NCBI GenBank assembly: GCA_016125085.1
Contig: WGMM01000008.1
Location: 147,449-211,448 of the forward strand
Direction: 5' to 3'
DNA from: a bacterium
GTDB lineage: Bacteria > Planctomycetota > Planctomycetia > Isosphaerales > Isosphaeraceae
DNA length: 64,000 nucleotides
Shown: in pieces, positions 35,815-43,736 of the stretch
Layout: each line of letters begins with the position of its first letter
Position numbering within the stretch: position 1 is the first letter of the stretch
The notes under the pieces: generated by a model
Told to the model about the DNA's origin: nothing
Databases searched by the model: none
What the model saw: only the letters and a program-made list of their open reading frames with translations
Position numbers and translations under genes: made by a program

Positions 35815-36249
35815 TCAGGGCATTTCCCGAAAAACCGTGATCGCCGGGCTCGTACCGACGACGTACGACGCCTTTCGCGTCAGGCTTTTGCCGTTGGGCA
35901 GTTTCAGGTTGAGCGTCACGGGCACACGCAGGTTCGCATCGTCGAACTTGCCCTCGCCCTGGATCTCGTAACTCGTCAGTGCCATTCCGCCGGACCAGTC
36001 GAGATCCTGAACGACGATCGACGGAGATCCATCTTTCGCGGTTTCCGGCTTGTCACCTTTCTTCCAGATCTCGAGAACGGTCTTCAAAGCGGTTCTCGCG
36101 ACCGTGGTATCGACGGTCGGAGCGACCTTTTGCCGTTCCGAACACCCGCTCATCAGCGCCGTGGCGTTGGACAGCATGAAAAGAGATACGATGGCACGCC
36201 TGATCGACTCACGACGGTAATCGCTGGCTTCTTCGAACGACGAGTTCAT
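35815..36249 (-). CDS. Small lipoprotein, paralogue of the one at 38639
   Basis: A 144-residue protein with a signal sequence and lipobox ending LMSGC (hydrophobic stretch AIVSLFMLSNATA), so the mature protein should be lipid-anchored. The mature part has about 110 residues with a beta-rich end (VVGTSPAITVFREMP) that lines up with VVTSPSITVIRDPES of the lipoprotein at 38639; LEIWKKGDKPE aligns with LETWKKGSEPA. The chosen ATG at 36249 overlaps the stop region of the upstream DUF1559 gene. It is the middle gene of the second cassette copy. Function unknown; small lipoproteins often follow DUF1559 genes in planctomycetes. Confidence 0.75.
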   Translation of the reverse strand: MNSSFEEASDYRRESIRRAIVSLFMLSNATALMSGCSERQKVAPTVDTTVARTALKTVLEIWKKGDKPETAKDGSPSIVVQDLDWSGGMALTSYEIQGEGKFDDANLRVPVTLNLKLPNGKSLTRKASYVVGTSPAITVFREMP

Positions 36250-36250
36250 G

Positions 36251-37213
36251 TCAGTATGCGTCGGCACTGATCACCTCCCCGCCCCGGATCGTCCCGAGCG
36301 CACGCCAGACATCGACATTGACGCTGTCTTTCAGAAACCTGACCGATCCGTCGCCCATCAGCAGGTTGACTCCGCCAGGGTGCCGGCTGCTGGGGGGCAT
36401 GATGGCACGCAGTGCCGTGAAGAAACCGCACGACCGTGTATTCGGCGGCATCACGTGCTGAAATACGTGCTGGCCGAGCGTCCACGGGGCCCCGAGAAAC
36501 AGCGGAAACTGGCTGCTCAGGCTGGTGGTGTCCACGGCCATACAGTCACTGACGGCCTGCTCGATCGACGTCGGTGCAGCTGGCGAGAAAAACACATCGC
36601 TTTTCGGGCTGATGATCGCATTGCTTCCGTCAGCCATGACCCGCTCGCTGAACAGGCCCGTGTTCGAAAGACCGTCCGTGATCGAACCGAATCTGACGGC
36701 ACTGTTGCCGAAAAGAGCACCGTTGGGTGGGGCCAGATTGGCGTTCGGCCCGGAAGCCGCCTGCCAGACGATCCAGCTGCCCATGTCGGCCATGTAGTTC
36801 GTCTGGGCACCGCGCGATTTGAGTGGGTTGGGGAAGTCGGACGGGCAGATGAACGTGTTGACGTTGGAGAACCGCACCGTGTCGTTCGCCGGCTGATCGT
36901 ATGCCAGCCAGAAATTCAGGGCGTTGTAGAGATTCGACTGCTCCATGTGCGGCAGCATCATGCTGAGAGCGGAAAAACTCGTCAGATTGTAGACGAGGTA
37001 CGACCCTGGCAAAGCCCCCACGATGTCGTGGTAGTTGTGGGCAGCCAGGCCGATCTGCTTGAGATTGTTGACGCACTGTGCTCGCCGGGCGGCTTCACGG
37101 GCCGATTGTACGGCAGGCAGCAGAAGAGAGATGAGAACGGCGATGATGGCGATGACCACCAGCAGTTCGATCAGCGTAAACGCCGATCGAACCTTGTTAC
37201 CGAATTTGTGCAT
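36251..37213 (-). CDS. DUF1559 prepilin-like protein (second cassette copy)
   Basis: A 320-residue protein. The type IV pilin-like N-terminus is [20 protein letters not shown] after a short basic leader (MHKFGNKVRSA), so a prepilin peptidase would cut before the phenylalanine. It is followed by [20 protein letters not shown], the DUF1559 hallmark. The C-terminus has the LLMGDGSVRFLKDSVNVDVWRALGT box and ends [13 protein letters not shown]1559 proteins are numerous in planctomycetes and are thought to form surface or pseudopilin-like structures. It starts 3 bases after the stop of the selenoprotein candidate, so the cassette copies are contiguous. Confidence 0.93.
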   Translation of the reverse strand: MHKFGNKVRSAFTLIELLVVIAIIAVLISLLLPAVQSAREAARRAQCVNNLKQIGLAAHNYHDIVGALPGSYLVYNLTSFSALSMMLPHMEQSNLYNALNFWLAYDQPANDTVRFSNVNTFICPSDFPNPLKSRGAQTNYMADMGSWIVWQAASGPNANLAPPNGALFGNSAVRFGSITDGLSNTGLFSERVMADGSNAIISPKSDVFFSPAAPTSIEQAVSDCMAVDTTSLSSQFPLFLGAPWTLGQHVFQHVMPPNTRSCGFFTALRAIMPPSSRHPGGVNLLMGDGSVRFLKDSVNVDVWRALGTIRGGEVISADAY

Positions 37214-37216
37214 GAT

Positions 37217-38629
37217 TCATTTTCCCGAGGATTTCTGCGAGTTTGCGGGTTTGGCGGCGTCCGGGGTTTTCTCAGTGTCCCCATCGTCCTGTTTTTTGGT
37301 CGATGCCGCGTTCCTGAAGACGTTTTCCCTTTCGAGCGGGATCTGGAACGCGTCGGCGACGCGAGTCATGTAATGACACCGGCTTGCCCACCAGAGAACG
37401 TCGATCGCCCGGTGGAGGCCGAACTGGTCGATCAGGCCTTTCATGTCGGAATCGTCTATCGTCCAGGGTTCGCGTGCCTGCTTTTTGGCGAAGAAGAAGC
37501 CATAGCGATCTTCGGCTTTCAGGCTCGACCAGTCTTTGCTGGCGAGGGTCATGGTTCGTCGTTTGAGAGCTTCAGGGTCAAGGCCCGCGACCGCGAGCAG
37601 CATTTCCGTGTGGCCCATTCAGTAAAAGCAGTTGAGCTGCCGAGTGACGACCCAGAACTGGCTTTCCTCGAAGACGCGATCCTGCTTCGCCTCTTCGCGG
37701 AATGCCGAAGTGCAGGCGGACCAGGCAAGAGCCAGTTCCGGCTGATAACCCATGCAGACCAGGCTCCACTGAATGCGGATCGGCTGTTTGTTGGGATAGT
37801 CCTTCGGCAGCACGGCCAGGACTTCGTCCCAGGTCGGCACGCGAATTCGGCCATTCCTTTCGCGCTGCTTCGTCAGGTTTTCCTGCAAAGTTCCGAAATC
37901 GACTGCGACCCATTCCGGGTCGTCGACGAATTCCGGTACTTTCGGCTTATCGCCTTCCGGAATCACACGTTTCGGAACGTCCGGCTTCGCCGCTTTTTTC
38001 ACGAAGCGGACTTCGAGCGGCTCCATCGGCTCATCCGCCGCCAGTTCAAGCCCGAGGGCGAGGTAAAGACGGTCCTGTAAATTGGCCGAAGCGATCAACA
38101 GAACCATTGCGGCCAGTTTTTCGTCGCCGTAGATACGCTTGAGTTCCGCGACGGATTCGTCCGTGACTGAGTAAGCTCTGAGCGTCATCTCGTAGGCGAA
38201 TCGCAGAGCCGCACGCACTTCGACGGACGCTTCGGGGCTCAGTTTCGCGAGCTTTTCGATTTCGAGATCGCTGACGCCGGCTCGTTTGAGGTCAGCGGTC
38301 GCGAACGACTTCGAATAACCGCACCGGTTCGCATCGGCCACGACCCAGCGCATCTTGGCTCGAAGCTTCTGCCCAAGCGGGCTCCTCGTGCGGTGCAGCC
38401 GATCGAGGTCGAGCATCGCGGCCGTCGTGCGCGGCAGGCTGTCGGCCAGTGCCCTGGCCCAGGTCGGCAAAGGCCCGCCACCACCTGATTCGGTCTCCGG
38501 CAAGCGCTTCCAGGCCGAAGCCGAATCGAGCAGCGGCACTCGAGACTCAGCGGCGGAAGCGATCGAAGTCAGGACGGTCAATGCCGTCGTGAGGATCAGC
38601 GACTTACCGAACATGATTATCGTTCTCAT
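37217..38629 (-). CDS. Candidate selenoprotein: exported AhpD-like protein with CxxU motif (in-frame TGA at 37619-37621)
   Basis: A 470-residue reading frame with one internal TGA at codon 337. Before it: signal peptide (LILTTALTVLTSIASA), a cysteine-free AhpD-like domain (RAKMRWVVADANRCGY), a linker, and a second AhpD-like domain up to TRQLNCFY. After the TGA the frame continues MGHTEMLLAVAGLDPEAL and on for 133 codons to the family C-terminus (RVADAFQIPLERENVF). The two halves of the paralogue at 33078 read CPYCMGHCEM and CNYCMGHCEM here, so the TGA replaces precisely the second cysteine of CxxC. A GGUC-loop hairpin follows 26 nt later. I infer selenocysteine insertion (CxxU), as has been reported for some bacterial AhpD-like proteins. 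The third cysteine of the paralogues is threonine here. A nonsense mutation is the alternative; release at TGA would give a 336-residue product. It lies 9 bases after the lipoprotein gene and 3 bases before the next DUF1559 gene. Confidence 0.8.
37583..37598 (-). promoter_or_regulatory. Candidate bacterial SECIS hairpin downstream of the in-frame TGA
   Basis: Read on the minus strand and counting the U of UGA as 1, bases 24-29 (GCUCGC) pair with 34-39 (GCGGGC), with one U-G pair, around the loop GGUC at 30-33. The loop starts 26 nt after the UGA, inside the usual bacterial range. From memory, the apical loop of the E. coli fdhF SECIS is also GGUC, with a U four bases before the loop, as here. 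The corresponding stretches of the two CxxC paralogue copies do not fold this way by eye. Folded by hand only. Confidence 0.6.
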
Positions 38630-38638
38630 TCGATGACC

Positions 38639-39010
38639 TCACGATTCCGGGTCACGAATGACGGTGATGGATGGGCTTGTGACGACCGAGTAATAGGCCT
38701 TCTCACGAATCGGCTTTCCTTTGGGAGGTTTCAGCCAGAGATCGACGCGAAACCTCAGGTCGAAACCTGATTTCGAAGTCGTCGATGCGATCTCGAACTT
38801 CGTCAGTTCGAAACCGTTCTCCCAGCGATAATCCGACACCTTGATCGCTGGCGAATCCGCCGAGAGTTGTGCCGGCTCGCTGCCTTTCTTCCAGGTTTCC
38901 AGGGCTTTCAGCAGCAGGCTTTGGGCAGTCTGCGGATCTTCGTTCGACGAGGTGCCGGAGCACCCCGCCGTACCCATCGCCACGAGGGCGAGCCATGTCC
39001 GGCGAGTCAT
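38639..39010 (-). CDS. Small lipoprotein of the first cassette copy
   Basis: A 123-residue protein starting MTRRTWLALVAMGTAGCSG; the lipobox is GTAGC, giving a lipid-anchored mature protein of about 107 residues. The body (LKALETWKKGSEPAQL, ... VVTSPSITVIRDPES) is homologous to the lipoprotein at 35815. It lies 27 bases after the DUF1559 gene and 9 bases before the candidate selenoprotein, so an operon is likely. No metal or catalytic motif is visible. Function unknown. Confidence 0.78.
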   Translation of the reverse strand: MTRRTWLALVAMGTAGCSGTSSNEDPQTAQSLLLKALETWKKGSEPAQLSADSPAIKVSDYRWENGFELTKFEIASTTSKSGFDLRFRVDLWLKPPKGKPIREKAYYSVVTSPSITVIRDPES

Positions 39011-39037
39011 AAGGCATTCTCCTTTCGATTTTTCGAA

Positions 39038-40036
39038 TCAATAGGAATCGGCCGAAATGACTTCGCCGCCGCTGCGCGTGGCAAGAGCCCGCCACGTCGT
39101 CAGGTTGACGGTATCCTTCATGAATCGGACCGAACCGTCGCACAACAGCATATTCACGCCGCCCGGGTGATAACTTCCCGCATTGTTGAGAATGCGGCCA
39201 GGCGGAAACATGCACGAACGCGAATTCGGTGCCCCTGCGTGGTTGTAACAGGCGGAAATGCTGCCTGTGATCCACGGGGAGCCTGTCGTCGAACTGCCCT
39301 GATAACCTAGGTCTTTCGCATTGACGGACCGGCAATCGTTGATCGCAGCATCGGGTGTCGACGGGAAAGTCTTAGGCCAGTACAGGTCGGACTTCTCGGT
39401 CGCGACACCGTTCGTAAAGTCGCCCTTTGGCCTTTCGCTCCATGCGGCCGTATTGCTCGTACCGTCCGCGATACTGGCGATACTGGTGTTGCTGATGGAG
39501 AAGAAGACGCCGTCCGGCGGCGGCATGCTGGAATTCGCTCCGCCGGTATCGCTTCGACCATACGTGAACAGAATTCCTGCGCCTTCGCACGGACGATAAT
39601 TGTGCCCGGCCTGCCCAGCGGGCAGGTTCGTCTGCGGATCCGATGGGCAACTGAAATTCGAAACGGCCGTGCCCATCGCCGTCGAATTCGGCAGATCCGT
39701 GGGCAACCAGTCGAAATTGATCGTATTGAAAGCGTTCGACTGCTCCATGTAGGGCATCAGGCGAGCCAGGCCTGAAAACGTGGCTGTGGCCGGAAAGCCG
39801 GGGCCGGGCGTCGACAACCCGCGGCTGTGCGGAAACACGCCCTGAACGTCGTGATAATTGTGCATGGCCAGGCCAATCTGCTTGAGATTGTTGACGCACT
39901 GGGCACGACGGGCAGCCTCGCGGGCGGATTGCACAGCCGGCAGAAGCAGTGAGATCAGAACGGCGATGATGGCGATGACCACGAGCAGCTCGATCAGCGT
40001 GAAGCCGCCGCGGGCCCGGTTCTTGAGCGTATTCAT
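39038..40036 (-). CDS. DUF1559 prepilin-like protein (first cassette copy)
   Basis: A 332-residue protein with leader MNTLKNRARGG followed by the pilin-like [20 protein letters not shown] and [21 protein letters not shown]-terminal box MLLCDGSVRFMKDTVNLTTW, ending [16 protein letters not shown] lies 10 bases before the ATG at 40036; a GTG 39 codons upstream is also in frame but lacks any reason to be preferred. It is the first gene of the tandem cassettes, and the long region upstream must hold the promoter for all six genes if they are one transcript. Confidence 0.93.
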   Translation of the reverse strand: MNTLKNRARGGFTLIELLVVIAIIAVLISLLLPAVQSAREAARRAQCVNNLKQIGLAMHNYHDVQGVFPHSRGLSTPGPGFPATATFSGLARLMPYMEQSNAFNTINFDWLPTDLPNSTAMGTAVSNFSCPSDPQTNLPAGQAGHNYRPCEGAGILFTYGRSDTGGANSSMPPPDGVFFSISNTSIASIADGTSNTAAWSERPKGDFTNGVATEKSDLYWPKTFPSTPDAAINDCRSVNAKDLGYQGSSTTGSPWITGSISACYNHAGAPNSRSCMFPPGRILNNAGSYHPGGVNMLLCDGSVRFMKDTVNLTTWRALATRSGGEVISADSY

Positions 40037-41169
40037 ATGAGAGATGGATCCTTCGGAGATAGAGTTCGAATTCGAAATTGCCGGTGCTCGATTCGAAATT
40101 GGCGCAGACAATCCCCTGCAACGCAGGGCACGGACTTTTGCGGCGGGTATCACCTGAAATGCAAGGCAATTCCCGATACGCGAAGTCAGTGGCGTTTACG
40201 CCACGAATGCGAATCGATGTATGGTCAGACTTGGTTGCGGCGATCGGCTGGACAGCTAGGAACCGGCGATCGGCCGGACCAGGCACTTAAGCCTTGCTCG
40301 CCAACAGGACGACATGAAAATTGCTCAGCGAGAACATTCGAATACACGATCGTTCGACCGTATCGAATAGGAACGTCGCTGGAAATCAAGCCGTCATACA
40401 AATCGCGGCGGTTCGAACAACGGCTCGCTGAATGGATCCGAAATCGACATTACGACAAAAGGCGAAATTCGGCCCGATAATGCAACGGTAAGAGGAACGA
40501 ACTTCAGGCTCGTGCAATTCCACGGCAAAGGGAAGATCGCCCCGGAAAGACTCGTCGGCTCCGAAAATGGTACAGGTGTGCGGCTCCGGCACATGGGGCC
40601 TTCGCAGCCCGCAGTCCGAATCCTGCCTGAATCGAAACCCGGTTGAGAATCTTCACGCTCCCAGGAGAGTTGGGAACCCATCCAGATGGCCGTTTCAGCC
40701 ACTCGACCGCAATGCTGGGCATCTACGGACTTCGTCGTCCCGAAAAACACAAAGAAACAAGGAACCAAAACTCGCAGTACGAACGACCGACCAGTCCGCC
40801 TCAAGGCGGTCAACTCTTTCGCAGGCGGTATCATGCCGTACGAATTCGTCACGGTTCTCTTGGTCGCTCGATGTGGTCGATGAAGATCGGAATGGCGAAC
40901 CACGGCATCATGAGAGCCGCTGACATTCACTGATATTTCAATATACGACTCATCCTGATGCCGGAGCAAGTCAGAATTCCAAATTTCCATATTTCGACCG
41001 AATTGATGACAGCCCGTAACAATCTTTCGCCCGATTATTCCGAATTGATTTAATTTGACTCGCAAATCCAATTCAACGCCCGGTCCTTTCCGCAAAAACT
41101 GTTCAATCGTGAATTTGCACCCGGATTTCCAGTGGCGGAAGCGGAATGAATCCATTCATACCAATCAGA
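40037..41169. other. Long, mostly non-coding region upstream of the cassette operon
   Basis: 1133 bases between the DUF1559 start and the stop of the epimerase gene. It is more AT-rich than its surroundings, particularly 40920-41170. It should carry the promoter of the six-gene cassette set. Apart from the doubtful small frame at 40394-40834 no gene, hairpin terminator or repeat was recognised. Confidence 0.45.
40394..40834 (-). CDS. Possible small secreted cysteine-containing protein (doubtful)
   Basis: An open frame of about 146 residues if started at the ATG at 40834. It contains a signal-peptide-like stretch (VLRVLVPCFFVFFGTTKSVDA) and then CEGPMCRSRTPVP, a Cys-x-GP-x-Cys pattern that I recall from short secreted planctomycete proteins. 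There is no clear ribosome-binding site, and base composition is closer to the surrounding non-coding DNA than to the genes. It could be a degraded or lineage-specific gene, or chance. No function can be proposed. Confidence 0.3.
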   Translation of the reverse strand: MIPPAKELTALRRTGRSFVLRVLVPCFFVFFGTTKSVDAQHCGRVAETAIWMGSQLSWEREDSQPGFDSGRIRTAGCEGPMCRSRTPVPFSEPTSLSGAIFPLPWNCTSLKFVPLTVALSGRISPFVVMSISDPFSEPLFEPPRFV

Positions 41170-42246
41170 TCATATTCCTTTAGAGTCCCGGAACCATTCC
41201 GCCGTGCGTTTCAGGCTGGTTGCGTAATCGATCGCGGGCGACCATCCGATTTCTTCCCGAATCCTCGTATTGTCATACCACAGCCTGCGGCCCATCAGCC
41301 ATGCGGCATAGCGCGTGATCAGCGGCGGGCGGGCTGGATGCACAAGCCGGCCCCAGCGTTCCAGCAGCCCTGCGCCGAAGAATACCGTCGGATAATGGGT
41401 GCGCTTCGTGATCGGCGGCAGGCCGAACGCTGCAGCCATGTGGTCGAAGAACTCCTTTTGCGTGACCGGGCCCAGGTCGGTCACGTTGTAAGCCCGGCCT
41501 ACGGCCTGGGGCGCGAGAGCGGCATGAACGGCCGCGCGAGCGACCTCCGCCGCGTCGATCGCCTGCAACCGGTTATCCCCCGGGCCAATCAGCCGAAACT
41601 TCCCTGCTCGCATTCGACCGACCACACGATTGAGCGTGATCCTGTCTCGAAGACCATACAGCCAGCTCGGTCGGATGATCGTCAGCGGAAAGCCCGCCTT
41701 GCTCATATGCCACAAGAGTCGCTCGCATTCCACCTTGGCCAGGGTGTAGGGGTCCTGACGCCAGATGTTCGTGCCGAGGGGATAGTCCTCACGGATCGGT
41801 GCTTCCGAGTCAAGCGGGTGACCATAGGCCGAAGTGCTCGACACATGTACGAACCGGCCCACGCCGGCATGCCTTGCGGCATCGGCGATCTGGCGGGTGG
41901 CTTCGACGGTATCTTCCTGAAACTCATGCCAGGAACCCCAGTCCCCCACCTTGGCCGCCGCGTGGCAAACGATGTCCACCCCTTCGCACGCGAACCGGCA
42001 CGCGATCGGATCTCGCAAGTTCCCGTGCACCTTCTCGACGCCCAGCGCGTCCAGAAACGGCGTGGCATCATGCCGCCGCAAAATGGCCCTGACCCGAGCC
42101 CCCGCTTTGACCCACTCTTCCGCCAGATGGCTGCCCAGCAGGCCCGTCGCTCCGGTGACCAGGACAGTCGACCCGGCTGCTGAGAGGTTCGCTCTGACGA
42201 CTGGACAGACAGGCTGCCCGATGGTTCGATTTTTCTGCTCGTCCAC
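41170..42246 (-). CDS. NAD(P)-dependent epimerase/dehydratase, 3-beta-HSD-like SDR
   Basis: A 358-residue extended short-chain dehydrogenase. The nucleotide-binding motif is VLVTGATGLLGSHLAEEW (TGxxGxxG) near residue 30. The active-site serine/tyrosine/lysine are in HVSSTSAYG and the later YTLAK (YxxxK). It resembles the family of sugar-nucleotide epimerases and 3-beta-hydroxysteroid dehydrogenases; IRPSWLYGLRD and VTDLGPVTQKEFFDHMAAAFG support the latter type. The substrate is unknown. The start is a GTG with only GAG upstream, so the N-terminus (first ~27 residues) is uncertain. It is separated by about 100 bases from the phosphatase-like gene upstream on the same strand. Confidence 0.87.
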   Translation of the reverse strand: MDEQKNRTIGQPVCPVVRANLSAAGSTVLVTGATGLLGSHLAEEWVKAGARVRAILRRHDATPFLDALGVEKVHGNLRDPIACRFACEGVDIVCHAAAKVGDWGSWHEFQEDTVEATRQIADAARHAGVGRFVHVSSTSAYGHPLDSEAPIREDYPLGTNIWRQDPYTLAKVECERLLWHMSKAGFPLTIIRPSWLYGLRDRITLNRVVGRMRAGKFRLIGPGDNRLQAIDAAEVARAAVHAALAPQAVGRAYNVTDLGPVTQKEFFDHMAAAFGLPPITKRTHYPTVFFGAGLLERWGRLVHPARPPLITRYAAWLMGRRLWYDNTRIREEIGWSPAIDYATSLKRTAEWFRDSKGI

Positions 42247-42342
42247 GAACGGTCGCTCTCAATCGCCAATCTTCAGATCGAACTCTCCGATCCGGAATCG
42301 TAGCGATTTGGCGAAGCATTCGCAAATCTGGCGATCGACTGC

Positions 42343-43308
42343 TCACCGGTCGCGAAATTCCCGATGACATGCCGTGCAGCGGCCCGTCGCTTGTTTCAGA
42401 ATCCCGGCAAAGCGATCTCGACCGGCTTTCGACGCACCTGGTTTCTCCCCAGCCTGGTCGATGGCCGCGATCCAGGCGGAAAGATCGCTTTCGAGACCTT
42501 CGAACCCGGCCAGGAAAGCCTTCGGACGCTCCCGGCACTCCGGCAGGCGTGCCGATTCACGGGTCAATTCCCGCAACAGGATGGCCTCCTGCCGCGGGTC
42601 GATCTTGACCGCATTCTGACTCGTTCGCCCATCTTCGGCATTCTTCAGCCAGGCTTTCAGGCGGTCGAAGCGGTCGTCGATACTGACCATCAATTCGACC
42701 AGTGCCGGAACTTCGACCACTTCCGGAAGCGCGGACTTGTCCGCCTGAAGTTCCTCAGCGGAAGGCACGCGAAACGCTCGAACCGAATCGTAAAGGCCGG
42801 CGTAATCAGGCGATGTTCCAGCTTTCTTCATGTACAACCCGGCCTGCTCCTTCGACCACCCGAGACCCGCCCGCGCCATGATCGCCGCGGCGGCTGGCCC
42901 CCGATGCTTGCCGTGATGGCAGTGCACATAGATCGGCCCGGGAATTTCGGCAAAAGCTCGTGCGAGCTTCAGGCGTGCCGATGCATCGATACCGTCATAA
43001 CCGATCGGAATATGCACATAACGAAGGCCCAGCTTGCGTGCGGTTTCGACATCGGGCGCGGCACCGTCGACACTGACGATCGCCCGCACGCCCAGGTTTT
43101 TCAATTTCGCCAGACCACTCTCTCCGCCCGGATCGCCACCGGACCAGAGTCGTTCGCTGACCCGCCAGACGTTCTCGACCCCCGGAACTTCCAGGGCTTC
43201 CGGGTCAGCCCCGTTCGAATCGGGTGGATTTCCCTGCCAGGCCGCCGTGGGAAGCGAAGCGGCGGACAAGGTCGTCAGAACGAAGCCGATGACAATGATT
43301 CGACTCAT
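42343..43308 (-). CDS. Exported dual-specificity-type phosphatase fused to a C-terminal cytochrome c'-like domain
   Basis: A 321-residue protein with a signal peptide (IIVIGFVLTTLSAASLPTAA). The phosphatase domain (residues ~45-180) has WRVSERLWSGGDP, GVRAIVSVDGAAPD, and the P-loop HCHHGKHRGPAAA (H-C-x5-R) near residue 130, with the cysteine and arginine of the family. A helical segment follows, and the last residues carry a heme motif CTACHREF at the very C-terminus, the plan of a cytochrome c'-type four-helix bundle. A phosphatase and a covalently attached heme in one exported chain is unusual. Redox control of the phosphatase, or an unrelated use of the P-loop, are both possible. The ATG at 43308 fits the signal peptide. 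Confidence 0.8.
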   Translation of the reverse strand: MSRIIVIGFVLTTLSAASLPTAAWQGNPPDSNGADPEALEVPGVENVWRVSERLWSGGDPGGESGLAKLKNLGVRAIVSVDGAAPDVETARKLGLRYVHIPIGYDGIDASARLKLARAFAEIPGPIYVHCHHGKHRGPAAAAIMARAGLGWSKEQAGLYMKKAGTSPDYAGLYDSVRAFRVPSAEELQADKSALPEVVEVPALVELMVSIDDRFDRLKAWLKNAEDGRTSQNAVKIDPRQEAILLRELTRESARLPECRERPKAFLAGFEGLESDLSAWIAAIDQAGEKPGASKAGRDRFAGILKQATGRCTACHREFRDR

Positions 43309-43736
43309 GTCTGCGTTCGATTCTCCGAAACGATCGATTGCAGGCTATCATGCATGCACTGATCGCCATGTCTTTGGGAACGCGAGTTCGTTTTGAGCGA
43401 TACCGCGCCTGGTGATGTCGGGCGAACCGATCATATCCGACTTCGATCAGCCCGAGCACCCACAGAATTCCGTTGGATTCACCGTTGAGACCAACCAGGC
43501 CTCTTCATAAGCCGCTTTATTAATGCGACTTACGCCGATCGAAAGCTGAATCGAAACGACGTTTGCGATCCGAATTTCCGAAAAACTTGAGCGATTCGAA
43601 AAAAATCGTCGGGAAATGGGTCGCATTGCGCGTCCTTAGGTACTTAGGCGGAATCCCGGGGCGAAAATCGGCCCCGGCGCGAATCGCCGCCGAAGCGAAC
43701 GAACGATCGAGTCAACCCATCGCGATCAGGTGTGCC
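43309..43736. other. Divergent control region between the phosphatase-cytochrome gene and the GAF-HlyD gene
   Basis: 428 bases without a supported gene, moderately AT-rich near 43500-43620. It must contain the promoters of both divergent transcripts. The open frame that runs into the GAF-HlyD gene from 43563 lacks a ribosome-binding site and family similarity. Confidence 0.4.

Noticed and set aside
37619..37621. Nonsense mutation splitting a broken gene into two frames
   Set aside because: The stop is TGA, falls exactly on a redox cysteine, the downstream part keeps family residues to the natural end, and a SECIS-like hairpin follows. Pseudogene decay would not be expected to hit this codon alone. 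It is kept only as the alternative.
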